From an uncultured Oscillospiraceae bacterium (GTDB lineage Bacteria > Bacillota > Clostridia > Oscillospirales > Oscillospiraceae), in the NCBI GenBank assembly GCA_944382995.1, contig CALWOF010000001.1, forward strand, positions 57,504 to 121,503: 64,000 nucleotides of DNA, in the 5' to 3' direction. Under the pieces are notes generated by a model. It worked only from the letters and a program-made list of their open reading frames with translations, searched no databases and was not told the origin of the DNA. The position numbers were made by a program, and so were the translations under genes. Below are positions 1 through 6,953 of the stretch, piece after piece; position 1 is the first letter of the stretch; each line of letters opens with the position of its first letter.

Positions 1-276
1 GATGTTCTCCTCCCCGGCGGCCAGGGCGGCGTACTCCGCCGCCTCCGCCAGCTCCTGCGGCGTGCCCACATAGGCGCAGATCCTGTCCAGAAATGCCAGG
101 AAATCGCTCAGGTCCTCGGCGGAGCAGTCATACAGCCGGTCCGCCGGGCGGGGGAGACGCTTCCCCTGCCGGGCCGCGAACCGCTCCAGCAGCTCCCCCG
201 GCATGGTGGACTCCAGATGGACGTGGAGCTCCACCTTGGGCAGCCGGGTCAAAAACGCGGTCAGATCTTCCATCAT
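1..276 (-). CDS. add: Adenosine deaminase, N-terminal part (runs off the window)
   Basis: Purine salvage: hydrolytic deamination of adenosine to inosine in the cytoplasm. Only the first 92 codons are inside the window; the reading frame is open to base 1. Near the N-terminus the protein reads PKVELHVHLEST, the HxH zinc-binding motif of the amidohydrolase-type adenosine deaminases (usual family form KAELHVHLEG). Two adjacent ATGs are possible (276 and 273); an AGGAG lies just upstream and favours the second slightly. The catalytic HAGE and zinc-binding SLNSDD motifs would be in the missing part, so the assignment rests on the N-terminal motif only. The gene lies downstream of, and on the same strand as, the small membrane-anchored protein at 366-764. 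Confidence 0.8.
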   Translation of the reverse strand, partial: MMEDLTAFLTRLPKVELHVHLESTMPGELLERFAARQGKRLPRPADRLYDCSAEDLSDFLAFLDRICAYVGTPQELAEAAEYAALAAGEENI

Positions 277-320
277 CAACTCTCCTTTTTCTCCGGCACC
301 GCAGACGGTCCTGGACATAG

Positions 321-354
321 CGGCGCCCCGCGGCGTTCTGTCCGCGGGGCGCCG
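321..354. terminator. 13-bp stem hairpin between two minus-strand genes
   Basis: CGGCGCCCCGCGG at 321-333 pairs perfectly with 342-354 across an 8-nt loop. It sits right after the stop at 366 of the minus-strand gene, as a terminator would, but neither side has a U tract, so it may instead be a 3'-end stabiliser or a weak attenuator before add. Confidence 0.45.
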
Positions 355-365
355 ATGTTCTCTCC

Positions 366-764
366 TCACTCCGGCAGGAGGGCCTGCACCGCCTGAGCCA
401 GCGCCTCCCCATCCCGGATCGTGTAGCACCAGTCCGCATCCGCATAGGCGGCGTAGACGCCGTCAGCGGTGCAGAGGACGATGCGCCACGGCCCCTCCTC
501 CTGATGGAGGTTCACCTCGATCATCTCCGTATAGGTGTGCCGGGGCAGACCGCCCCGGGGAAGCAGACTCCGGGAGGCATCCTCCAGCATCTCCAGCAGC
601 TCGTCCTCATCCACCTGGGCGGAGACCTCCTGCCCCCGGCAGTACAGCGAGGTGAGGGTGTACTCCGCGTCCTCATCCAGCACCGGGACGGAAAGGGACC
701 ACACGGCCGCCGCCGCGGCGATGAGCAGCACCGCCGCGATCAGTATGACAATACTTCTGCGCAT
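366..764 (-). CDS. Small secreted or membrane-anchored hypothetical protein
   Basis: I do not recognise this family. The 132-residue product starts with MRRS followed by one strongly hydrophobic segment (about residues 4-25, rich in I, V, L and A), i.e. a signal-anchor, and then an acidic soluble domain of about 105 residues outside the membrane. The soluble part contains TLTSLYCRGQEV and AAYADADWCYTIRDG, which looks like a compact beta-rich fold with two cysteines that could form a disulfide. The start at 764 is chosen because AAAGGGGGCGG lies 6-8 nt upstream and because a good promoter ends just before it; a longer open frame to 884 has no ribosome site. It is the first gene of a minus-strand unit leading to add. 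Confidence 0.7.
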   Translation of the reverse strand: MRRSIVILIAAVLLIAAAAAVWSLSVPVLDEDAEYTLTSLYCRGQEVSAQVDEDELLEMLEDASRSLLPRGGLPRHTYTEMIEVNLHQEEGPWRIVLCTADGVYAAYADADWCYTIRDGEALAQAVQALLPE

Positions 765-785
765 ACAGCCGCCCCCTTTTTGTCT

Positions 786-815
786 ATTATATCCAACGTG
801 CTTCCCCTCTGTCAA
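786..815 (-). promoter_or_regulatory. Sigma-A promoter of the 366-764 gene
   Basis: On the minus strand TTGACA (815-810), an 18-nt spacer and TATAAT (791-786): both hexamers are perfect. The predicted start of transcription is about 20 nt before the ATG. Confidence 0.8.
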
Positions 816-840
816 GCCGGAAAAAACCGCAGCGGAAATC

Positions 841-857
841 GTTTTGCGCAAACGTTT
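841..857. promoter_or_regulatory. Palindromic AAACGTTT with flanking GTTTTGCGCAAAC, possible LacI-family operator
   Basis: GTTTTGCGCAAAC (841-853) overlaps AAACGTTT (850-857). Central CG palindromes of this kind are typical of LacI-family or CcpA operators. It lies about 55 bp upstream of the -35 of the transketolase promoter. The function is inferred from shape only. Confidence 0.3.
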
Positions 858-909
858 TCTGCCGCGTGTCGGCCCGGTCGGCAAACCTTTGTGAAAATGT
901 AAACCCCTA

Positions 910-939
910 TTGACGGGCCAGGGGAATCTGGGGTAAAAT
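910..939 (+). promoter_or_regulatory. Sigma-A promoter of the transketolase operon
   Basis: TTGACG (910-915), 18-nt spacer, TAAAAT (934-939). One mismatch from consensus in each hexamer. Transcription would start near 946, which leaves an unusually long leader of about 285 nt before the first gene. Confidence 0.7.
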
Positions 940-945
940 ATGAGA

Positions 946-1231
946 GAACAGAGTTCTGGTTTTGGTGATATTCTCCAATTTTAGGACACGATCCTGGCGG
1001 TTTTGCCAGGGGTCCTCTCCCTGCTGCATCTTTCTTGAAAAATTCCCGATAAAACTCTTTTCTTATGCCTCCGTTTGTGGTATTCTGAAACCGCAGAGGC
1101 GGTCTATGCGTTTCTGTGGACGTACACATATCAAGTTTTTCCCCTTGCGGCGGAAACGTTCTCTGGTGAACCCTTGCGGCGCGGGCTCCGCGCGGCGTGC
1201 AATTTCAGAAAAGGAAAGGAAGAAACACCCC
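946..1231 (+). other. Long untranslated leader of the transketolase operon
   Basis: No convincing gene is present. It holds a hairpin CCTGGC-ggtttt-GCCAGG flanked by complementary AGGAC/GTCCT (about 1002-1017) and a strong GC stem GCGCGG-gct-CCGCGC about 30 nt upstream of the ribosome site. I do not recognise a known riboswitch class. An attenuator-like role is possible, but no U-rich terminator is visible. Confidence 0.4.
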
Positions 1232-2065
1232 ATGAACGAGAAAAAATGCAAAGTTCTGGCGGCCCAGATCCGGCTGGAAACGCTGAAGGTCATCCACTCC
1301 CGGGGCTTCGGTCACGTGGGCGGGTCCATGGACCTGGCGGACCTGATGGCCGTCCTGTACGGGGAGGTCATGAAGTTCGATCCCAAGAATCCCCGCTGGG
1401 AGGACCGTGACTGGCTTGTCCTCTCCAAGGGCCATGCCGGCCCCGTGGCCTACGCCACCTTCGGCATCATGGGCTATTATCCGCTGGAGGAGGCCTATAC
1501 CCTCAACCATCCCCACACCAAGTTCCCCAGCCATACGGACCGGAAGCTGACTCCCGGCGTGGATCTGACCACCGGCTCTCTGGGCCAGGGTGTTTCCACC
1601 GCCACCGGCGCCGCCCTGGGCAACAAGATCGACGGCCGTGACAACCACGTCTTCTGCGTCATCGGCGACGGTGAGGCCGACGAGGGCCAGGTCTGGGAGG
1701 GCCTCCACTTCGCCTACGCCCACAAGCTGGACAACATCATCTATTTCATCGACAACAACGGCTATCAGCTGGACGGCCCCACCGACGACATCCTGGCCCA
1801 TGGGAGCCTGGCCAAGAAGGCGGAGGCCTTCGGCCTGTACACCCAGGAGATCGACGGCCACGACGTGACCGCCATCTACAACGCCATCCAGAATGCCTAC
1901 GCCAAGAAGGGCGTGCCCAGCTGCATCGTGCTGGACACCTGCAAGGGCAAGGGCGCCACGTTCGCCGAGCCCAAGCACGACCACTCCTCTCAGCCCAATG
2001 AAGAGCAGTGGGCCGAGGCGCTGGCCGCCGCTGAGAAGGCCTACGAAGACGCCAAGAACGCTTAA
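1232..2065 (+). CDS. Transketolase, N-terminal (thiamine-diphosphate-binding) subunit
   Basis: This is one half of a split transketolase of the non-oxidative pentose phosphate pathway, interconverting C5, C6, C3 and C4 sugar phosphates. The 277-residue product carries the family landmarks HSRGFGHVGGSMD (near residue 25), SKGHAGP, a GSLGQGVSTATGAALG loop and the thiamine-diphosphate/Mg motif GDGEADEGQVWEG followed about 25 residues later by DNNG. The size is right for an N-subunit (about 270-280 aa). AAGGAAAGGAAG lies 8-10 nt before the ATG at 1232; the longer frame from 962 is untranslated leader. The partner subunit follows after 14 nt, so the two are almost certainly made in equal amounts from one mRNA. 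Confidence 0.95.
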   Translation: MNEKKCKVLAAQIRLETLKVIHSRGFGHVGGSMDLADLMAVLYGEVMKFDPKNPRWEDRDWLVLSKGHAGPVAYATFGIMGYYPLEEAYTLNHPHTKFPSHTDRKLTPGVDLTTGSLGQGVSTATGAALGNKIDGRDNHVFCVIGDGEADEGQVWEGLHFAYAHKLDNIIYFIDNNGYQLDGPTDDILAHGSLAKKAEAFGLYTQEIDGHDVTAIYNAIQNAYAKKGVPSCIVLDTCKGKGATFAEPKHDHSSQPNEEQWAEALAAAEKAYEDAKNA

Positions 2066-2079
2066 GGAGGGTGAGAGCA

Positions 2080-3054
2080 ATGAATGTGAAACTGATCGGA
2101 AAGCATGAAAAGGATTCCCGGGCCTGCCGGGACGGTCTCGCTCTGACCTTGAACGAGATGATGGCGCAGGACAAGTCCATCTGCTATGTGGACTGCGACC
2201 TGATGGGCTGCATCAACACCAAGATGCTGCGGAAGAACTACCCCGACCGTGCCTTCGAGGCCGGCATCGCCGAGGCCAACGGCGCCGGCGTGTCCGCGGG
2301 CCTCGCCGCCACCGGCAAGAAGGTCTTTTTCCACTCCTTCGGCACCTTCTCCTCCCGTCGGTGCTATGACCAGATCTACATGTCCGCCGCCTATGCCGGG
2401 CTGACGGTCCATGTGTTGGGGTCCGACGCCGGCGTTACCGCCGCTTTCAACGGCGGCACCCACATGCCGCTGGAGGATGCGGCCATGTACCTGTCCATCC
2501 CCGAGACCACCGTGCTGGACGCGGCGGACTATGACCAGCTGGCGAGCATCACCCGGCAGCTGGTGAACATCGACAAGGGCGTCACCTACACCCGGTTCGT
2601 CCGCAAGGGCATCATCCAGGTGTACGGCGAGGGCAGCGAGTTTGAGATCGGCAAGGGCGTGGTGCTCCACGAGTCCGACAAGGACCAGGCCACCATCATC
2701 ACCTCCGGCATCATGGTGGACGAGTCCCTGAAGGCCTATGAGGCCCTGCAGGCGGAGGGCATCTCCGTCCGGGTCATCGACATGTTCACCTGGAAGCCCC
2801 TGGATGAGGAGCTGGTGGTCAAGGCCGCCAAGGAGACCGGCGCCATCGTCACCGCCGAGAACCACAACGTCACCTGCGGCCTGGGCTCCGTCGTGGCCAA
2901 CTGCCTGGTCAAGAACGCCCCCGCTGTGCAGGAGTTCGTGGGGGTCCAGGACCTGTTCGGTCAGGTCGGTCCCCAGGACTTCCTGATGGACGAGTACGGC
3001 CTGCGTGCCGCCAATATCGTGGCCGCCGTCAAGAAGGCCATCGCCCGCAAGTAA
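2080..3054 (+). CDS. Transketolase, C-terminal (pyrimidine-binding) subunit
   Basis: This is the second half of the split transketolase and forms the active site with the preceding subunit. It is 324 residues: a pyrimidine-binding domain with the catalytic-glutamate region DRAFEAGIAEANGAGVSAGLA (quoted in part), FHSFGTFSSRR and a substrate-contact segment GSDAGVTAAFNGGTHMPLED, then the C-terminal fold from about residue 200 (VRVIDMFTWKPLDEE). GGAGGGTGAGAGCA directly after the previous stop provides the ribosome site and supports the ATG at 2080 over a GTG at 2071. Split transketolases are common in Clostridia. The reaction is well supported, but the physiological substrate (sugar phosphate or deoxyxylulose-type) cannot be told from sequence alone. 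Confidence 0.93.
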   Translation: MNVKLIGKHEKDSRACRDGLALTLNEMMAQDKSICYVDCDLMGCINTKMLRKNYPDRAFEAGIAEANGAGVSAGLAATGKKVFFHSFGTFSSRRCYDQIYMSAAYAGLTVHVLGSDAGVTAAFNGGTHMPLEDAAMYLSIPETTVLDAADYDQLASITRQLVNIDKGVTYTRFVRKGIIQVYGEGSEFEIGKGVVLHESDKDQATIITSGIMVDESLKAYEALQAEGISVRVIDMFTWKPLDEELVVKAAKETGAIVTAENHNVTCGLGSVVANCLVKNAPAVQEFVGVQDLFGQVGPQDFLMDEYGLRAANIVAAVKKAIARK

Positions 3055-3129
3055 CTTCCGGATACCCGGCGGGGCCCCACCGGGCCCCGCCTGTATCGCC
3101 ATATTTCATTTGTAAAGGAGAAATGTACC

Positions 3130-4305
3130 ATGGACGCATTTTCTGCTTCCCTGATGGCGGACAAGAGAGAGATCATCTTTGCCCCGACGGTGTACAAGTT
3201 CCAGACCTTCGCCCAGATGGCGGAGGAGTTCAAGCTGAATGAGCGGGATGTGGTGCTGACCAACGAGTTCATCTACACCCCCTTCATGAAGGACCTTGGG
3301 CTGAAGTGCCACTATGTGTTCCAGGAGAAGTTCGGCGCCGGCGAGCCCAGCGAGGAAATGATCCAGGTCATGTACGACGCCATCCCCTACGACAGCTATG
3401 ACCGCGTCATCGCCGTGGGCGGCGGCGCCATCATGGACCTGTGCAAGCTGCTGGGCTGCAAGCGGCCCGACACGGTCCACAACCTGTACTTCAAGCGCTT
3501 CCCCGTGGTGCATGAGAAGGACGTCATCGCCATCCCCACCACCTGCGGCACCGGCTCTGAGTGCACCAACATCTCCGTGGCCATCGTCAAGGACGAGAAG
3601 GACGGCGTGCTCACCGGCGGCGAGACCAAGCTGGGCCTGGTGTCCGACGACATCATCCCCAACAAGGTGTGCCTGATCCCGGAGCTGCTCAAGACCCTGC
3701 CCTACAAGCCCTTCGCCTGCTCCGCCATCGACGCGCTGGTCCACGCCACCGAGTCCTTCCTGAGCCCCCACCGCAAGACCATGACCAGCGAGCTGTTCAG
3801 CGAGAAGGCCATGGACGTGATCCTCAAGGGCTTCAAGCTGATCGACGAGAAGGGCCAGGACGCCCGGTTCGAGTATATGGACCAGTTCGTCACCGCCTCC
3901 TTCTACGCCGGCATCGCCTTCCTGAAGGCCGGCTGCGGCCCGGTCCACGGCATGAGCTTCCCCCTGGGCGGCACCTATCACGTGCCCCACGGCGAGAGCA
4001 ACTACATGCTCTTCGGCGCCATCATGGACTACTATGACGAGCACAAGCCCGACGGCGAGATCATGCGCTTCAAGGAGCTGGTGGCCAAGATCCTGGGCTG
4101 CGACGTCAAGGACGCCATCCCCGAGATGAACGCTCTGCTGCAGCGCATCCTGCCCCTGCGCCCCCTGCGGGACTGCGGCTTCACCGAGGCCGACTTCAAG
4201 GCCTTCCCCCTGTCCGTGGAGGCCAACCAGCAGCGCCTGATGACCAACGCCTACTATCCCTTCGACCTGGAGTCCGAAGAGGCCATCTATCGCAAGTGCT
4301 ATTGA
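3130..4305 (+). CDS. 4-Hydroxybutyrate dehydrogenase (iron-type alcohol dehydrogenase)
   Basis: NAD(H)-dependent interconversion of succinate semialdehyde and 4-hydroxybutyrate, a step in succinate or 4-aminobutyrate routes to butyrate. The 391-residue protein resembles the Clostridium kluyveri 4-hydroxybutyrate dehydrogenase as I remember it, with the same landmarks: VLTNEFIYTPF, VFQEKFGAGEPSEEM, the nucleotide-binding VGGGAIMDLCK, PTTCGTGSE, and the metal ligands in SAIDALVHATE, GPVHGMSFPLG and YHVPHGESN. A clean AAAGGAG precedes the ATG. It lies 75 nt after the transketolase genes with no terminator between and ends at a strong terminator, so it is probably in their operon, which is an unusual pairing. 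Other Fe-ADH substrates remain possible. Confidence 0.82.
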   Translation: MDAFSASLMADKREIIFAPTVYKFQTFAQMAEEFKLNERDVVLTNEFIYTPFMKDLGLKCHYVFQEKFGAGEPSEEMIQVMYDAIPYDSYDRVIAVGGGAIMDLCKLLGCKRPDTVHNLYFKRFPVVHEKDVIAIPTTCGTGSECTNISVAIVKDEKDGVLTGGETKLGLVSDDIIPNKVCLIPELLKTLPYKPFACSAIDALVHATESFLSPHRKTMTSELFSEKAMDVILKGFKLIDEKGQDARFEYMDQFVTASFYAGIAFLKAGCGPVHGMSFPLGGTYHVPHGESNYMLFGAIMDYYDEHKPDGEIMRFKELVAKILGCDVKDAIPEMNALLQRILPLRPLRDCGFTEADFKAFPLSVEANQQRLMTNAYYPFDLESEEAIYRKCY

Positions 4306-4334
4306 TCCTCTCCCCTGAACGCCATCAGGGAACC

Positions 4335-4372
4335 AAAGAGACCGCTCCTTCCGGAGCGGTCTCTTTCCGTTT
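4335..4372 (+). terminator. Rho-independent terminator of the transketolase/4hbD operon
   Basis: AAAGAGACCGCTCC-tt-CCGGAGCGGTCTCTTT: a stem of at least 12 bp followed by a T-rich tail (4361-4373). Confidence 0.9.
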
Positions 4373-4385
4373 CTCCCCCCGGGCC

Positions 4386-4413
4386 TTGCAATCCGCCGGA
4401 AATGTGCTATACT
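4386..4413 (+). promoter_or_regulatory. Promoter of niaR
   Basis: TTGCAA (4386-4391), 16-nt spacer, TATACT (4408-4413). The next bases form a perfect palindrome at the expected +1 region. Confidence 0.65.
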
Positions 4414-4414
4414 G

Positions 4415-4426
4415 CTGTCATGACAG
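4415..4426. promoter_or_regulatory. Candidate NiaR auto-operator
   Basis: CTGTCATGACAG is a perfect 12-bp palindrome immediately downstream of the niaR -10 box. Its core TGTC-AT-GACA has the same architecture as the core TGTC-TT-GACA of the large palindrome upstream of the transporter gene, which suggests NiaR represses itself. Confidence 0.55.
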
Positions 4427-4441
4427 AGAGGAGGCGGTCCC

Positions 4442-4954
4442 ATGCGGGCAGAGGAACGGCGGCAGGCCATCCGTGAGATCCTGCGGACAGCAGAAAAGCC
4501 CGTCAGCGCCGCGGCGCTGGCAGCCCGGTTCTCCGTCAGCCGTCAGATTATCGTGGGGGACATCGCCCTGCTGCGGGCCGCCGGAGAGGCCATCTCCGCC
4601 ACCCCCCGGGGCTATGTGACGGAGCGGGCTCCGGCCGGCCTCGTTCGCCGGGTGGCGGTCCGGCACCGGGCGGAGCAGATGGGCGACGAGCTCAACGCCA
4701 TGGTGGACAACGGCTGCACGGTGCTGGACGTCATCGTGGAGCACCCGGTCTACGGCCAGCTGACAGGCCCCCTGCGCCTCTCCAGCCGGTATGACGTGAG
4801 CCAGTTCCTCGCCCGGTGCGGCCGGGCGGACGCCCGTCCCTTGTCGGAGCTCACGGAAGGGATCCACCTTCACACCCTCTCCTGCCCGGACGAGGCGGCC
4901 TACGAGCGGGTCTGCCAGACGCTCCGGCGGTTGGAGATCCTGCTGGAGGGCTGA
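4442..4954 (+). CDS. niaR: NiaR/YrxA-family niacin-responsive repressor
   Basis: Transcription factor that senses nicotinic acid and represses NAD-precursor genes. The 170-residue product has an N-terminal HTH_11 winged helix (residues 1-55, EERRQAIREILRTAEKPVSAAALAARF quoted in part) and a C-terminal 3H domain, with histidines in VEHPVYGQL, SSRYDVSQF context and GIHLHTLSCPD. Domain order and length match YrxA/NiaR. GGAGGCGGTCCC precedes the ATG. It is transcribed toward the EIIC-like transporter, which has its own promoter and a large palindromic operator 37-72 nt after the niaR stop. Self-regulation is likely from the palindrome at 4415-4426. Confidence 0.9.
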   Translation: MRAEERRQAIREILRTAEKPVSAAALAARFSVSRQIIVGDIALLRAAGEAISATPRGYVTERAPAGLVRRVAVRHRAEQMGDELNAMVDNGCTVLDVIVEHPVYGQLTGPLRLSSRYDVSQFLARCGRADARPLSELTEGIHLHTLSCPDEAAYERVCQTLRRLEILLEG

Positions 4955-4962
4955 AAAAGCAG

Positions 4963-4991
4963 TTGACAGACCGGGAATTTTCGAGTATGAT
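4963..4991 (+). promoter_or_regulatory. Strong sigma-A promoter of the EIIC-like transporter
   Basis: Perfect TTGACA (4963-4968), 17-nt spacer, TATGAT (4986-4991). The following palindrome covers the transcription start. Confidence 0.85.
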
Positions 4992-5026
4992 ACGGTTTAC
5001 AGGTGTCTTGACACTTGTAAACCGTA
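4991..5026. promoter_or_regulatory. NiaR-type operator: 17-bp inverted repeat
   Basis: TACGGTTTACAGGTGTC (4991-5007), TT, GACACTTGTAAACCGTA (5010-5026): 16 of 17 positions are complementary. It begins on the last base of the -10 box, so occupancy would block RNA polymerase. NiaR is encoded directly upstream. Confidence 0.75.
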
Positions 5027-5054
5027 TTTTACTCTACAGAAACAGGTGATCCCA

Positions 5055-6164
5055 ATGGAGAAGATCCAGGCCTTTCTGAGGCGCAAGAATATCGTGATCT
5101 CCGCACGGCGGTACGGCATCGACGCCCTGGGCGCCATGGCTCAGGGACTGTTCTGCTCCCTGCTGATCGGCACCATCCTCAACACCGTCGGCACCCAGTT
5201 CCACATCGGCTTTCTCACCGCCCAGCTCATCACCATCAACGGCGTGGGCTACACCATCGGCGGACTGGCGTCCTTTATGAGCGGGTCCGCCATGGCGGTG
5301 GCCATCGGCTACGCCCTCCAGGCGCCGCCCCTGGTGCTGTTCTCCCTGGTGACGGTGGGCTACGCCTGCAACGCCCTGGGCGGCGCCGGCGGACCGCTGG
5401 CAGTGCTGTTCGTGGCCATCATCGCCGCCGAGGTGGGAAAAGCCGTCAGCAAGGAGACGAAGGTGGACATCCTGGTGACGCCCATCGTCACCATCCTCGT
5501 CGGCGTGGGAGCCGCATGGGTCATCGCGCCCCCCATCGGCGGGGCGGCCAGCGCCTTCGGCCAGCTCATCATGCGGACCACGGAGCTGCAGCCCTTCTGG
5601 ATGGGGATGCTGGTGTCCGTGCTGGTGGGCATCGCCCTGACGCTGCCCATCTCCTCCGCCGCCATCTGCTCCGTGCTGGGGCTGACGGGCCTGGCAGGCG
5701 GTGCCGCCGTGGCCGGCTGCTGCGCCAACATGGTGGGCTTTGCCGTCCTCTCCTTCCGGGAGAACCGCTGGGGCGGGCTGGTGAGCCAGGGCATCGGCAC
5801 CTCCATGCTGCAGATGCCCAACATCGTGAAGAACCCCCGGATCTGGCTGCCGGCCATTTTGACCTCCGCTGTCACCGGTCCCCTGGCCACCTGCTTTTTC
5901 AAGCTGGAGATGAACGGAGACCCCATCAACGCCGGCATGGGCACCTGCGGCCTGTGCGGCCAGCTGGGGATCTGGACCGGCTGGGTGGCCCCCAGCGAAG
6001 CCGCTCTGGCCAACGGAGCCGCCGCCATCGCCCCCACCGCCTTTGACTGGGCGGGGCTGGTGCTGATCTCCTTCGTCCTCCCCGCTGTCCTCACCTGGGC
6101 CTTCGGCCTGTTCTTCCGGCGGATCGGCTGGATCCGCGAGGGAGACCTGACGCTGCCGCAGTGA
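5055..6164 (+). CDS. PTS_EIIC_2/PfoR-like multi-pass membrane transporter, candidate niacin-pathway uptake protein
   Basis: A 369-residue integral membrane protein with roughly ten hydrophobic segments. Glycine-rich stretches such as YTIGGLASFMSGSAMAVAIG and CNALGGAGGPLAVLFVAIIA, and the C-terminal GMGTCGLCGQLGIWTGW, resemble the EIIC-like membrane proteins grouped with perfringolysin regulator PfoR (Pfam PTS_EIIC_2). No EIIA or EIIB domain and no PTS genes are nearby, so phosphotransfer is unlikely. ATG 5055 follows AGGTGATCCC. The gene is a single-gene unit with its own strong promoter, a NiaR-type operator and a terminator. That placement implies transport of nicotinate, nicotinamide or a related NAD precursor; this is inference from regulation only. 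Confidence 0.75.
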   Translation: MEKIQAFLRRKNIVISARRYGIDALGAMAQGLFCSLLIGTILNTVGTQFHIGFLTAQLITINGVGYTIGGLASFMSGSAMAVAIGYALQAPPLVLFSLVTVGYACNALGGAGGPLAVLFVAIIAAEVGKAVSKETKVDILVTPIVTILVGVGAAWVIAPPIGGAASAFGQLIMRTTELQPFWMGMLVSVLVGIALTLPISSAAICSVLGLTGLAGGAAVAGCCANMVGFAVLSFRENRWGGLVSQGIGTSMLQMPNIVKNPRIWLPAILTSAVTGPLATCFFKLEMNGDPINAGMGTCGLCGQLGIWTGWVAPSEAALANGAAAIAPTAFDWAGLVLISFVLPAVLTWAFGLFFRRIGWIREGDLTLPQ

Positions 6165-6166
6165 GT

Positions 6167-6203
6167 AAAATACCCGGACCGCGATGCGGTCCGGGTATTT
6201 TTA
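6167..6203. terminator. Bidirectional terminator between convergent genes
   Basis: AAAATACCCGGACCGC-gat-GCGGTCCGGGTATTTTT: a 14-16 bp stem with A and T tracts on both sides, serving the transporter gene (plus) and the XRE gene (minus). Confidence 0.9.
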
Positions 6204-6211
6204 GATTTTGC

Positions 6212-6868
6212 TCATTTGTTCAGGCCAAGGAACAGGAGACAGCCGGAGAGGAACAGGGAGCCGTTCCGCATAACGGACAGTTCCATCATCAAATAATACC
6301 AGCCCCGCAGAAGCGGGTACACGGCATTCCCCAGCAGGGGCACCACCGCCCACAGGACGTAGTGGGCCAGGAGCAGCGCTCCCAGGACAACCAACATCTG
6401 CCGGAGCCACCTGGGCTGCAAGCGGATGTCCCCCCACAGAGAAATGGCGGCGGGCAGGAATACTCCCGCCGCGGTATATACAAAGAGCGCCCCGGTAATA
6501 CCGTAGACATAACTGGGCCAAAAGAGATATCCCTTTCTCAGCAGCTGCTCCGACAAATACGGTGCCAGCGTCAGCTCCAGCACGCACCAGACAAGAAACG
6601 CCAGAATACAGACGACGGCGCAGACGATGTACCGCCGCTGGAACCGGGTATAGGGCCGCTCCGCCTGCTCCGGGCCGTAGATCAGCTCCCGGACGTCGGC
6701 GTCCAGGGCCTCCGCCAGGGCAGTCAGGGTCTCGATGTCCGGCTGGGTCTTTCCGGTCTCCCAGGAGGAGACTGCCTGCCGGGTCACATGGAGCCGCTCC
6801 GCCAGGGCGTCCTGGGTCAGACCGGCCCGCTGTCGGAGGGCTTTCAGATTTTTCCCGACCGCGTTCAT
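6212..6868 (-). CDS. XRE-family regulator fused to a four-helix membrane domain
   Basis: A 218-residue protein. Residues 1-65 form a Cro/C1-type helix-turn-helix (RQRAGLTQDALAERLHVTRQ, then VSSWETGKTQPDIETL). The rest has about four hydrophobic segments (IVCAVVCILAFLVWCVLEL, VYGITGALFVYTAAGVFLPA, MLVVLGALLLAHYVLWAVVPL and a C-terminal one). Such membrane-tethered XRE proteins are frequent in gut Clostridia, but what they sense is not known. The start is supported by GGAGGTGGGGAC. It is convergent with the transporter gene and shares its terminator. No partner gene is evident. Confidence 0.85.
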   Translation of the reverse strand: MNAVGKNLKALRQRAGLTQDALAERLHVTRQAVSSWETGKTQPDIETLTALAEALDADVRELIYGPEQAERPYTRFQRRYIVCAVVCILAFLVWCVLELTLAPYLSEQLLRKGYLFWPSYVYGITGALFVYTAAGVFLPAAISLWGDIRLQPRWLRQMLVVLGALLLAHYVLWAVVPLLGNAVYPLLRGWYYLMMELSVMRNGSLFLSGCLLFLGLNK

Positions 6869-6887
6869 GTCCCCACCTCCTGAAGAC

Positions 6888-6917
6888 AGGATACCGCAAG
6901 AGCGCCGGGTCTGTCAC
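6888..6917 (-). promoter_or_regulatory. Promoter of the XRE membrane regulator
   Basis: Minus strand GTGACA (6917-6912), 18-nt spacer, TATCCT (6893-6888), ending about 20 nt before the start codon. Confidence 0.5.
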
Positions 6918-6953
6918 GCAAGGATCTGTTGCGGGCCGTGCTGTGCCGGCTTT

